Below are positions 7,703-14,758 of a DNA stretch of 15,428 nt, in pieces. The notes under the pieces were generated by a model. That model ran no database searches, was not told the DNA's origin, and saw nothing but the letters and a program-made list of their open reading frames with translations. The position numbers were made by a program, and so were the translations under genes. Source of the stretch: CBDUWP01 sp965370955 (GTDB lineage: Bacteria; Planctomycetota; Phycisphaerae; Sedimentisphaerales; Anaerobacaceae). The stretch spans positions 1 to 15,428 of the forward strand of contig CBDUWP010000033.1 in the NCBI GenBank assembly GCA_965370955.1, written 5' to 3'. The first letter of the stretch is position 1. Each line of letters begins with the position of its first letter.

Positions 7703-7930
7703 CTACTTCTTTTCTGTTTTTTTGCTGAAGTAACTGCTGCCGTATTTTTTCTGGAAACGTTCAATTCTACCAGCTGTGTCAACGAACTTCTGCTTACCAG
7801 TATAAAAGGGATGGCACATCGAACAAATCTCGGCGTGAATCTCTTTCGAGGTACTGCTGGTCTCAAATGTATTGCCGCAACCACAACGAACAGTTGCCTT
7901 TTGATAATTAGGATGTATGCCTTTTCGCAT
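7703..7930 (-). CDS. rpmE: 50S ribosomal protein L31 (zinc-binding, C+ form)
   Basis: L31 is a small protein of the large ribosomal subunit, at the inter-subunit bridge. The 75 residues begin MRKGIHPNYQKATVRCGCGN, as is typical for the family. Four cysteines form the zinc site: C16 and C18 (CGC) and C36 and C39 (CSMC), so this is the C+ form. The block CHPFYTGKQKFVDTAGRIERFQKKYG (39-64) is family-typical. The lysine-rich tail is short. A GGAG sits about nine bases before the ATG. It is first in the likely rpmE-prfA-pabB operon, with a clear promoter upstream. In other bacteria zinc-free L31 paralogues are under Zur control; no paralogue is in this window. Confidence 0.97.
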   Translation of the reverse strand: MRKGIHPNYQKATVRCGCGNTFETSSTSKEIHAEICSMCHPFYTGKQKFVDTAGRIERFQKKYGSSYFSKKTEKK

Positions 7931-7960
7931 TGTTAACTACTCCGATAACTAAAAGCGAAG

Positions 7961-7988
7961 ATTCTAGCATAAAAAACTTTTATTTCAA
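7961..7988 (-). promoter_or_regulatory. Sigma70-type promoter of rpmE (extended -10)
   Basis: On the minus strand TTGAAA (7983-7988) is followed after 16 bp by TAGAAT (7961-7966). TGC stands directly before the -10 hexamer, which is an extended -10 element. Transcription would begin near 7954, giving a leader of about 24 nt before the rpmE ATG. A perfect inverted repeat overlaps the -35 element and the spacer. Confidence 0.7.
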
Positions 7989-7998
7989 GTTTTTTATG
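7968..7998. repeat. Perfect 12-bp inverted repeat overlapping the rpmE promoter
   Basis: CATAAAAAACTT (7968-7979) and AAGTTTTTTATG (7987-7998) are exact reverse complements with a 7-nt spacer. The repeat covers the spacer and the -35 hexamer of the rpmE promoter, so a repressor bound here would block RNA polymerase. The arms are AT-rich, so a DNA-binding site is more likely than a stable RNA hairpin. The arm sequence alone does not identify the regulator. Confidence 0.6.
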
Positions 7999-8178
7999 TA
8001 TTTTAAAGGGGTAATTGGGCTAAAAAAAGAATTTTTACGGTTTAATTAAGATCCAATAGCTGTTGAAATATCGAAAAAACACGGCCCAAGCTAAGTTTGG
8101 ACTTATTTTGGTCGAAATAGCTATCGTAGCGAGAGCTTGGAAAGTTTTTGCTTAAAATTATGGATGGAGGCAGTGAAA

Positions 8179-8955
8179 ATGCGATTGAACTATGTGGTGT
8201 CGTCAATGATCTTTTGGGGCAGAGAAACCCATCTCTCGCTCGAACAGGAATGCCAATTCTTGAAATCAACCGGGTTTGGGATCGAACTATTACCAAATCT
8301 TAAAAGACACTATGATTGCAGATATGATAAGAAAAACTGGCCAAGATTGGTCCAAGCTACCGCCGGTATGATAGTTGTCATGAAGGGTAGAACTGATAAT
8401 CCAAGCATGGACGAATGGCTCGAACAAATTCATTGCGCAAGATTGCTCAGAGCAAATATTGTTGTCGAACTGGAAGGCTTGACCGGTTGCGATGATAAAT
8501 TCATTACCGAAATTTTAAATAATGCAGACGAAAATAATGTCAAGATATCGGTGGAAACCGGCTGCATCAATATGGTGCAAAGTCTGCTGGATAAATATTC
8601 AAATCTCAATTGCTGTTTCGATACGGGATTCGTAAATACACATCGTGAGATTGGTTTTAATGAAGCAGTGGATCGCTTGGCAGATAAAATAATCCAAGTG
8701 CATTTGACAGATAATTATGGTGATAACAATGATTTTATGCCGCCGGGACTTGCGGGCGGAATCGGACGCGAACAATGGCTATATCTAAAAGATGTGCTGA
8801 CGAAAAAGGATCGCGACATTGTGGCTTCACTGAAAATGGCACCAACTATGCCGGCTGTGATGATGAAACAGGCTTGCGGATTTTTGTTCGATGAACTTGG
8901 CTGGCCGCAAAAACCGCAAATGTCACAGCATCAGACCAAGTTTACGTATAATTAG
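8179..8955 (+). CDS. Xylose-isomerase-like TIM-barrel family protein
   Basis: The 258-residue product fits the sugar-phosphate isomerase/epimerase (AP_endonuc_2, xylose-isomerase-like TIM barrel) superfamily. Visible strand-end motifs are TGFGIELLP (31-39), ANIVVELEG (92-100), ISVETG (123-128), CCFDTGFVN (145-153) and QVHLTDNYGDNNDF (173-186), followed by MPPGLAGGIGREQW. E126, D148 and H175 match three of the four usual metal ligands. The fourth, a Glu on the last strand (often LE or EL), is not seen: that strand reads DIVASLKM. The usual His before LPPG is replaced by Phe186. I start at the ATG at 8179 because GGAGG (8166-8170) is eight bases upstream; the longer frame from 8137 lacks such a site. 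The substrate is unknown. It is monocistronic and divergent from rpmE, with a strong terminator 124 bp downstream. Confidence 0.8.
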   Translation: MRLNYVVSSMIFWGRETHLSLEQECQFLKSTGFGIELLPNLKRHYDCRYDKKNWPRLVQATAGMIVVMKGRTDNPSMDEWLEQIHCARLLRANIVVELEGLTGCDDKFITEILNNADENNVKISVETGCINMVQSLLDKYSNLNCCFDTGFVNTHREIGFNEAVDRLADKIIQVHLTDNYGDNNDFMPPGLAGGIGREQWLYLKDVLTKKDRDIVASLKMAPTMPAVMMKQACGFLFDELGWPQKPQMSQHQTKFTYN

Positions 8956-8990
8956 ATTTAATGAAGCATTGAGCTACCTCCTCTTCAACA

Positions 8991-9076
8991 AGAGGTGAAT
9001 ATATATCGAAAGGTTTCTTTTTCAGAAGTGGATATATATTGAATTACCTTTGTTTTATGAGGGGTAGATATAAATA
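8991..9076 (+). repeat. Imperfect direct repeats in the 3' region of the TIM-barrel gene
   Basis: AGAGGTGAATATATATCGAA (8991-9010) and AGAAGTGGATATATATTGAA (9024-9043) match at 17 of 20 positions, offset by 33 bp. A more diverged third copy (GAGGGGTAGATATAAAT) follows at 9059-9075. The first copy overlaps a small hairpin, CCTCTT-CAAC-AAGAGG (8980-8995). All lie between the stop codon and the terminator, so they would be in the 3' untranslated RNA. Confidence 0.5.
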
Positions 9077-9078
9077 CA

Positions 9079-9120
9079 GAAGAACTAGGAGTCGGCCAAC
9101 TGCTAGTTCTTCGCTTTTTT
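9079..9120 (+). terminator. Strong intrinsic terminator after the TIM-barrel gene
   Basis: GAAGAACTAG (9079-9088) and CTAGTTCTTC (9103-9112) form a perfect 10-bp stem with a 14-nt loop. GC and six Ts (9115-9120) follow. This is a textbook Rho-independent terminator on the plus strand. Confidence 0.9.
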
Positions 9121-9205
9121 GTATGGCATGTGCTGCTAATGTTTATTGCTGATTTGCTCGTCTACTTTTCTACAATTTCTATAGCCCTTACAAGTTTCAT
9201 TGAAT

Positions 9206-9619
9206 TTAAAATCCGTAAACAGGCAAAAGCTGGGCTTCTGTTGGAAGGGTCGAATAAAATTCGCCCTTTGGCCCGACATATCCAGTTCCTTGTTTATGGA
9301 GCTTGACCTGAATGATCGAGTCGTTACTGCAGGTGACATTGACTGTTTCAGTATTCATTTCATGACGCAGCTGAGCCATCTGGGCATCTGTCTTGGCTGA
9401 TTGTTTCTTCTTGTCCTGTTCATTGCCAATGAGATAACCGGCTCCGCCGCCAATGCCTGCGCCAATCAAGGTGGCTTCTGTACTGCCGCCGGCTAAGGCG
9501 CCGACGCCAGCTCCAATGCCAGCCCCTAAAAGAGAGCCAGTTTGAGCATCGTTTTCGCAGCCAGTTACAAAGAATAAACCAACAAAAATGATTACTGTGA
9601 TAATACCTGTTTTATACAT
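9206..9619 (-). CDS. Glycine-zipper lipoprotein
   Basis: The 137-residue protein has a lipoprotein signal: a hydrophobic stretch (5-18) ending in the lipobox VTGC with lipidated C21. Residue +2 is Glu, not the inner-membrane retention Asp, so outer-membrane sorting is likely. Residues 28-65 are a glycine zipper with repeated GAGIG and GGGAG patterns, as in YMGG/SlyB-type envelope proteins. These pack into the membrane or self-associate. A charged, possibly coiled-coil region follows (66-90), then a small folded tail rich in beta-forming residues (91-137) with a lone Cys97. AAGGAG, seven bases before the ATG at 9619, is a strong ribosome binding site. A TATAAT hexamer on the minus strand (9715-9720) could be its -10 element, but no good -35 is seen. 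The role is structural or envelope-related; the exact function is unknown. Confidence 0.85.
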   Translation of the reverse strand: MYKTGIITVIIFVGLFFVTGCENDAQTGSLLGAGIGAGVGALAGGSTEATLIGAGIGGGAGYLIGNEQDKKKQSAKTDAQMAQLRHEMNTETVNVTCSNDSIIQVKLHKQGTGYVGPKGEFYSTLPTEAQLLPVYGF

Positions 9620-9772
9620 TTCGGTTCTCCTTAAAATTTTGTATCAGCTTCTTGGCATCAATCTTACTTTGCCGCATATCAACCGCCTCTGTTCCTTATG
9701 TCCACTCTCAATATATTATACTTTTTTTATCTTTGAAATGTTCGCATAATAACAGCTGTTCCGGTTAGAAAT

Positions 9773-9907
9773 ATGCCAAAAAACTGGTTTTCGATAATCC
9801 CTAAATCAAGTGATAATGCCTCAATAGCCAATCATATCGGCAAAAAAGCGCTAATAACACTAGTGATTTTTACTGGTTGTAAAGTTTTAGCGAAAAGATT
9901 AGTATAG
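9773..9907 (+). CDS. Possible small protein (44 residues) upstream of dapB
   Basis: An ATG frame of 44 codons ends with TAG at 9907. The product starts MPKNWFSIIPKSSD, is basic overall, and has a short hydrophobic stretch (ALITLVIFTGC, 26-36) that might enter a membrane. It is in the same frame as dapB, 57 bp before the dapB ATG. No good Shine-Dalgarno precedes it, and a candidate dapB promoter lies within its 3' end, which argues against it. Chance or decayed coding sequence is as likely as a real small gene. Confidence 0.25.
   Translation: MPKNWFSIIPKSSDNASIANHIGKKALITLVIFTGCKVLAKRLV
9877..9905 (+). promoter_or_regulatory. Candidate promoter for dapB
   Basis: TTGTAA (9877-9882) and TAGTAT (9900-9905) are separated by 17 bp. 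Transcription would start near 9912, about 53 nt before the dapB ATG. Both hexamers are only moderate matches to consensus. Confidence 0.35.
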
Positions 9908-9964
9908 TTGGCGAGAACTTGGTTGGAAAATTTGAAAAATGATGAGCAAAAAGGACTTTTTAAT

Positions 9965-10759
9965 ATGGGTACAAAATTAGTAATATGCGGTGCAGCCGGC
10001 AGAATGGGAAAAAGAATTGTGGCTTTGGCCTTAGAAGACGGCAATTTTGATATTGCAGGTGCTGTCGATGTCGATAGCTGCGGCCAAATCGGAACCGATT
10101 GCGGACAGTTGGCGGGAGTAGGTGACATTGCTGTTGCAATCGATACGGAATTTCCAGTTGATTGCGATGTCGTTATAGATTTTACGAATCCCGGTGCGAC
10201 AGATGAGACTGTTGAGTATTGCGTGAAAAATAATGCGGCATTGGTTCTCGGAACGACCGGCTTAAGTGATAATCAAATGGTGAAAATCGATCGAGCGGCA
10301 AAGGCTATTCCCATTATATATGGAACAAATATGAGCGTCGGCATGAATGTCATGTTCGAGTTGGCGGCTAAAGCTGCAAAAATGCTGGGCGATGATTATG
10401 ATATCGAGATTGTCGAAAAGCATCATAGATTCAAAAAAGATTCGCCGAGTGGCTCAGCTTTGACGCTGGCGGAGAAAGTCTGTGAAAATACTGGAAAAGA
10501 TTTTCCCGATTGTCTCGTTCACGGCAGAGATGGCACGGATTGTTTAAGAGAAAAGGGCACAATTGGTATGCACGCCGTTAGAGCAGGTGACATTGTTGGT
10601 ATTCATTCTGTTATCTATAGTTGTCTCGGCGAGACGATGACAATCAAGCATGATGCGCATAATCGAGATAATTTTGTTAGAGGTGCGATCAGGGCGGCTA
10701 GTTGGCTGACAGGCAAAGCGGCCGGCAGATATTTCATGGCTGATGTGCTTGGCCTGTAA
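9965..10759 (+). CDS. dapB: 4-hydroxy-tetrahydrodipicolinate reductase
   Basis: DapB reduces the DapA product with NAD(P)H to tetrahydrodipicolinate, leading to diaminopimelate for peptidoglycan and to lysine. The 264 residues carry the nucleotide-binding loop GAAGRMGKRI (9-18), VIDFTNPGA (70-78), GTTGLS (96-101), and the signature EKHHRFKKDSPSGSAL (151-166) with the two catalytic-region histidines. The C-terminal block is GIHSVIYSCLGETMTIKHDA (212-231). The usual APSG of the signature is SPSG here, a mild change. I choose the ATG at 9965 because it gives the normal family start (MGTKLVICGAAG) and AAAGGA lies nine bases upstream. An in-frame TTG at 9908 would add 19 atypical residues. dapA is not nearby. 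Identification is secure. Confidence 0.97.
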   Translation: MGTKLVICGAAGRMGKRIVALALEDGNFDIAGAVDVDSCGQIGTDCGQLAGVGDIAVAIDTEFPVDCDVVIDFTNPGATDETVEYCVKNNAALVLGTTGLSDNQMVKIDRAAKAIPIIYGTNMSVGMNVMFELAAKAAKMLGDDYDIEIVEKHHRFKKDSPSGSALTLAEKVCENTGKDFPDCLVHGRDGTDCLREKGTIGMHAVRAGDIVGIHSVIYSCLGETMTIKHDAHNRDNFVRGAIRAASWLTGKAAGRYFMADVLGL

Positions 10760-10868
10760 ATAAAAACAAAAGCAAAAATTCCAGCAAACCACTACGCCCT
10801 TAGCGATGTAGTATTACGAAGGGAAAATAATAGATCCTTATCTAAGTTTTTTAAGAAGTCCATAGACG

Positions 10869-12422
10869 ATGAAAATATATGCAAAGTTTTATGTGATTAT
10901 TGCAATGTTTTTTTTGATTGCAACGATAGCTGCGGCAGATGTTAGAGTTTCTGATCTTTTTTCAGATGGGGTAGTGTTGCAGAGAGGTGAGGTTGTTAAG
11001 GTTTGGGGCTCTGCAGATAAGGGCGAAGAGGTTGTTGTTACATTTGCTTTGCAACAATTTAAAGCGGTAGCTGATGAAGATGGCAGATGGCAGGTTCAGC
11101 TAAAGCCGATGTCTGCAAACAAAGAAAATCGTCAGATGGTGATTTCGGGCGAGGCGAATGAAATTAAAATTGATGACATTCTTGTCGGTGACGTTTGGGT
11201 TTGCAGTGGTCAATCCAATATGTATTTTGAGTTGGCTAGAATTACTAATGCTGAAAAATTTCTCGTTCAGGCGACGAATCCCGATGCCGTGAGAGCTTTT
11301 TTTGTTAATCGCAAGGGATCGTCATCGCTGATTGATGATGCAAAAGGCAAGTGGATTAAATGTGTCAGGAAAAATATTGAAGGGATTCATGCTGACAGAG
11401 GCGGTGTTACTGCTGTTGGCTATCTTTTCGCGAAGAGGCTTAATGACGATCTAGATATCCCTATGGGTATTATTTCTACGAGTTGGGACGGATCTAGAAT
11501 CGAGGCTTGGATATCAGAGGAGAAAATTTTTGCAGACAGCGATCTTACTTCTACTGCGAGGTGGTTGCGCAAAATCAAGGATGAGTATAAACAGAAAGTT
11601 GCCGCTAGTTTGCCTGAGATCAAAACATGGGTAGATGATGCCCAAAAAGCTATAGAAAATCGTGGAACTGTTTCAGGATCTCCGGCTGTTCCCGTGCTCG
11701 ATATTGATAGAAAACCATCCAAAAATCCGACAGATCTTTATAATGCGATGATATATCCGTTTAGAGATTTTGCGATCAGGGGGTTCATCTGGTATCAGGG
11801 GGAGTCTAATCGTTGTAATTATTTTGAATATGTGAATTTGCAGCGGGCGATGATTGAGAATTTCAGGGCTATTTGGGGGCTGGGTTCTTTACCTTTTTAT
11901 TATGTGCAGATTGCTCCTTATGCTTATCGGGATAATTTTGATACGCCGAAGTTTTGGCAGGCTCAGCAAAAATGCATGGAGATTGAAAATACCGGCATGG
12001 CTGTCACTATCGATATTGGTGAGGCGGGTGACATTCATCCTAAAAACAAATTTGATGTTGCCAATAGATTGACTTTATGGGCGTTGGCGAAAACGTACGG
12101 CAAAGATATAGTTTATAGTGGCCCATTGTATAAGAGCATGGAAATTAGTGATGGGAAAATCATGGTGACATTTTCTTGTTTTGGATCTCAGCTAGTGACA
12201 ACTGATGACAAAAAGCCGAACTGGTTTGAAATAGCAGGAGCTGACGGTGAGTTCGTTAATGCAAAAGCTGAGATAATTTCTGGTGACACGATAGCTGTTT
12301 TTAGCAGTAAAGTTAAAGAGCCGAAGGCCGTGAGATTTGCATGGAATGAATTGGCTGGTCCCAATCTTAGTAATCAGGAGAAGTTGCCGGCGCCGGCGTT
12401 TTGTACCAGCGGTTGTGAGTGA
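10869..12422 (+). CDS. Secreted sialate O-acetylesterase
   Basis: The 517-residue protein is an SGNH-type carbohydrate esterase of the sialate O-acetylesterase (SASA) family, which removes acetyl groups from sialic acids or related glycans. A signal peptide (1-23, cleavage after IAAA) sends it out of the cytoplasm. An N-terminal beta domain (about 25-105) precedes the catalytic part. Key blocks are VCSGQSNM (111-118) with the likely nucleophile S116, STSWDGSRIEAW (203-214), IWYQGESN (307-314), and GDIHPKNK (387-394) with the likely Asp/His pair D388 and H390. A C-terminal beta domain follows. In block two, family members usually have SWGG; here it is SWDG. The ribosome binding site is weak (AAGAAG). 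It is alone on the plus strand, 109 bp after dapB, with no sialidase or sialic-acid uptake genes in view. The natural substrate may be another acetylated polysaccharide. Confidence 0.92.
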   Translation: MKIYAKFYVIIAMFFLIATIAAADVRVSDLFSDGVVLQRGEVVKVWGSADKGEEVVVTFALQQFKAVADEDGRWQVQLKPMSANKENRQMVISGEANEIKIDDILVGDVWVCSGQSNMYFELARITNAEKFLVQATNPDAVRAFFVNRKGSSSLIDDAKGKWIKCVRKNIEGIHADRGGVTAVGYLFAKRLNDDLDIPMGIISTSWDGSRIEAWISEEKIFADSDLTSTARWLRKIKDEYKQKVAASLPEIKTWVDDAQKAIENRGTVSGSPAVPVLDIDRKPSKNPTDLYNAMIYPFRDFAIRGFIWYQGESNRCNYFEYVNLQRAMIENFRAIWGLGSLPFYYVQIAPYAYRDNFDTPKFWQAQQKCMEIENTGMAVTIDIGEAGDIHPKNKFDVANRLTLWALAKTYGKDIVYSGPLYKSMEISDGKIMVTFSCFGSQLVTTDDKKPNWFEIAGADGEFVNAKAEIISGDTIAVFSSKVKEPKAVRFAWNELAGPNLSNQEKLPAPAFCTSGCE

Positions 12423-12457
12423 CATCTAAACAATATATAGCGGCTGATTATTAGTTG

Positions 12458-13306
12458 TTAGCTATTTGTAGTGATTTGGCTGATGATGATAGAGATTACG
12501 CTGATACTGTTGAAGAGGCTGTGGATGAAAATGCTGCGAAAAAGTGACCCGCTTTTTTCATAGGCATAGCCTAGACATAAGCCAAGTGCGAACAACGCTG
12601 GCCAGTGTAAATAATCAAAGTGACAAGTCGTGAACATGCAAGAGGATATGATAATCGCGAGCCAGCGGCGGCCGGTCATGGAAACAACTATTGTTTGGAA
12701 AAGGCCGCGAAATAATAGTTCCTCGACGATTGGGGCGACGAAGGAAGCGAGAAAAAATGTTAAAACGTAAATCCAAAAATTATGGTGCTGCGCTAAAAGT
12801 GAAAGATTGTGGTGCGTGGGTAATTGGAAATCAGGCCCAAAAAATAAACGACAAAATAAGCCAGTTGCGCATAAAATCAAAATTACAATCGGCCAAATGC
12901 AAACCAAATTGATGACTGCACCTCTTAGATCAAAAAATATGGTTTTGATATTTAAACCGAAGCCTTTTAAGCCGTTGGTGAATTTGTTTCTGATAACTAT
13001 CAAAAAAAGACCGGCAAACAAAAGACTGAAAATAGACTGAAACAAAAGACCAATTGTAACCGTCGCTGTGTCAGTACGGCCAATAGAAAAAATCGCGGAA
13101 AGCTTAGACGAAAATGATAAAAATATGAACCAAAGAAAAAGCCAAACTAACGGCCAATAAAAAGGTATACTGTGCGATCGCAACGCTAAATCAGAGCCTG
13201 AAGAAAAAGCCCGGCGGCCAAAAGATGTGCGATTTAACCAATTAAAAAAGATTATACCACCGCTTAACCAAATAAGGCCAATCACAATGTAAAAAAAAAT
13301 GTGCAA
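12458..13306 (-). CDS. CPBP family intramembrane glutamic endopeptidase
   Basis: This 282-residue, very hydrophobic protein carries the three motifs of CPBP (CaaX protease and bacteriocin-processing) family membrane proteases. They are EELLFR (195-200, EExxxR), FTTCH (225-229, FxxxH) and HSLFN (262-266, HxxxN). E195, E196, H229 and H262 are the expected catalytic residues. Membrane segments lie near 3-23, 50-66, 84-105, 131-155, 178-193, 214-228 and 236-250. Bacterial members process or degrade membrane proteins or peptides; the target here is unknown. The frame starts at a TTG at 13306 with no good Shine-Dalgarno. A stop lies eight codons upstream and no ATG is available near the first helix, so the exact start is uncertain. 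It is convergent with the esterase gene (35 bp gap) and divergent from murA. Confidence 0.85.
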   Translation of the reverse strand: MHIFFYIVIGLIWLSGGIIFFNWLNRTSFGRRAFSSGSDLALRSHSIPFYWPLVWLFLWFIFLSFSSKLSAIFSIGRTDTATVTIGLLFQSIFSLLFAGLFLIVIRNKFTNGLKGFGLNIKTIFFDLRGAVINLVCIWPIVILILCATGLFCRLFFGPDFQLPTHHNLSLLAQHHNFWIYVLTFFLASFVAPIVEELLFRGLFQTIVVSMTGRRWLAIIISSCMFTTCHFDYLHWPALFALGLCLGYAYEKSGSLFRSIFIHSLFNSISVISIIISQITTNS

Positions 13307-13353
13307 ATAATACGAAATGATAACTTACCTATAATAAAATTAAATCAATAATT

Positions 13354-13403
13354 ACACCGCGCGTTTCTTGCAATATCTACGGTGTTGTATTACATTAACC
13401 GTA
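13354..13403 (+). repeat. Two overlapping inverted repeats in the likely murA leader
   Basis: ACACCG (13354-13359) can pair with CGGTGT (13380-13385), and TACGGT (13378-13383) can pair with ACCGTA (13398-13403). The two pairings share 13380-13383 and exclude each other. A TATAAT at 13330-13335 could be a -10 element, with only a poor -35. Transcription from there would put both hairpins in an 85-nt leader before murA. The stems are short, so function is uncertain. Confidence 0.35.
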
Positions 13404-13426
13404 TCTTTTCAAGGAATTTCTGAATT

Positions 13427-14701
13427 ATGGATATCTTCAAAATAAACGGGCCAGTTACACTGTCAGGCGAAATAAATGTTAATGGATCAAAAAATGCGGC
13501 TCTGCCAATCATGGCGGCAGCACTTTTGGCGAGCGGGAAAACAATACTCAAAAAAGTACCCAAACTGGCTGATATCACGGTCTGTCAGCAATTATTGCAG
13601 TCACTAGGGGCTAATGCGAAAAGGCTCGATAATAACGATATCGAAATCGATGCAACCGAAATCGACGAGCCGATTGGACATTATGATATCGTGAGGAAAA
13701 TGAGGGCGAGCATCTGTATTCTTGGGCCACTTTTGGCTAGATGCAAAAAAGCAAAGGTCTCAATGCCGGGCGGTTGCGCAATCGGAGATAGGCCAGTAGA
13801 TATACATATAAAAGGATTGAAACAATTGGGAGCTGAAATCCATCTCGAAAATGGATATATCGTGGCAAAAGCACCGAAAGGACTCGTTGGAGCGGAAATC
13901 TTTCTAGGAGGGCATTTCGGATCGACAGTGTTGGGGACCGCTAATGTGCTGATGGCGGCGGTGCTGGCGAAAGGAAAGACCATAATCGAAGCGGCTGCTT
14001 GCGAACCGGAAATTACGGATCTAGCTAACTGTCTAAAAAAAATGGGTGCGAAAATAGCCGGAATCGGATCGCCAAGGCTAATTATCAATGGAGTTACTGA
14101 ACTCAGGCCTGTCGAATGGACAGTAATTCCTGACAGAATCGAAGCGGGAACTTTCATGGCGGCGGCGGCGGCGACAAAAAGCAATATCAAAATAAATAAT
14201 TGCCAAATCGAAGATATGATGGCGGTCGTCGAAAAATTACGACAAATGGGGGTCGAAGTAGAAAAAAATGGCGAAAAAACTGTCGAAATAGCAGCTAAAA
14301 ATAAAGTCATAAAACCGGTCGAAATAACGACTTGGCCATATCCGGGATTCCCAACCGATCTGCAAGCACAATTTATGGCGGTACTGGCGGTGGCAGAAGG
14401 AAATAGCATCGTGATCGAAAAAGTGTTTCCAGATAGATTTATGCATGTGGCGGAAATGAGCAGAATGGCGGCTAAACTCAGAAAAGAAGGGGCTGTCGTC
14501 GTCGTCAATGGAACGCAAAAACTGATGGCGGCTGAAGTTATGGCGTCCGACCTTAGGGCGTCTGCGGCACTGGTGATCGCGGCAATGGCGGCCGAAGGAG
14601 AAACTGTTATCAATCGAGTCTATCATATAGATAGAGGGTACGAAAAAATCGAGAAAAGGCTTAACGCAGTAGGCGCAAATATAGTAAGGCAAAGTGTTTA
14701 A
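13427..14701 (+). CDS. murA: UDP-N-acetylglucosamine 1-carboxyvinyltransferase (MurA)
   Basis: MurA transfers enolpyruvate from PEP to UDP-GlcNAc, the first committed step of peptidoglycan synthesis, in the cytoplasm. The 424-residue length fits the family. Visible are the N-terminal INVNGSKNAALPIMAAALLA (16-35) with K22 and N23, and the catalytic loop MPGGCAIGDRPVDIH (113-127) with C117. Further on are PYPGFPTDLQAQFMA with the catalytic-region Asp, VFPDRFMHVAEM, and DLRASAALVIA near the C-terminus with the conserved Arg. Cys at the loop position, rather than Asp, predicts sensitivity to fosfomycin-type inhibition. AAGGA lies 11 bases before the ATG, a somewhat long spacing. It is followed after 57 bp by a small gene on the same strand, probably cotranscribed. 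Confidence 0.97.
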   Translation: MDIFKINGPVTLSGEINVNGSKNAALPIMAAALLASGKTILKKVPKLADITVCQQLLQSLGANAKRLDNNDIEIDATEIDEPIGHYDIVRKMRASICILGPLLARCKKAKVSMPGGCAIGDRPVDIHIKGLKQLGAEIHLENGYIVAKAPKGLVGAEIFLGGHFGSTVLGTANVLMAAVLAKGKTIIEAAACEPEITDLANCLKKMGAKIAGIGSPRLIINGVTELRPVEWTVIPDRIEAGTFMAAAAATKSNIKINNCQIEDMMAVVEKLRQMGVEVEKNGEKTVEIAAKNKVIKPVEITTWPYPGFPTDLQAQFMAVLAVAEGNSIVIEKVFPDRFMHVAEMSRMAAKLRKEGAVVVVNGTQKLMAAEVMASDLRASAALVIAAMAAEGETVINRVYHIDRGYEKIEKRLNAVGANIVRQSV

Positions 14702-14758
14702 ACGTAAATTGTAATGATAATAATAATGTAATATTTAACCTGTTTAGGAGGTAAAAAA

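Larger units (their letters stand above)
9620..9964. other. Intergenic stretch between the lipoprotein gene and dapB
   Basis: It holds the leader of the lipoprotein gene on the left and that of dapB on the right. A palindrome AACAGCTGTT (9751-9760), a possible 44-residue small ORF (9773-9907) and a candidate dapB promoter (9877-9905) are the only structures I can point to. Confidence 0.5.

Noticed and set aside
9056..9154. A short plus-strand frame starting at the ATG just before the terminator.
   Set aside because: It reads straight through the strong terminator stem, and its product is low-complexity.
13681..14613. A 310-codon minus-strand frame inside murA.
   Set aside because: It is the antisense shadow of murA. 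The product is low-complexity Ala/Ser/Ile sequence with no motif, and murA itself is certain.
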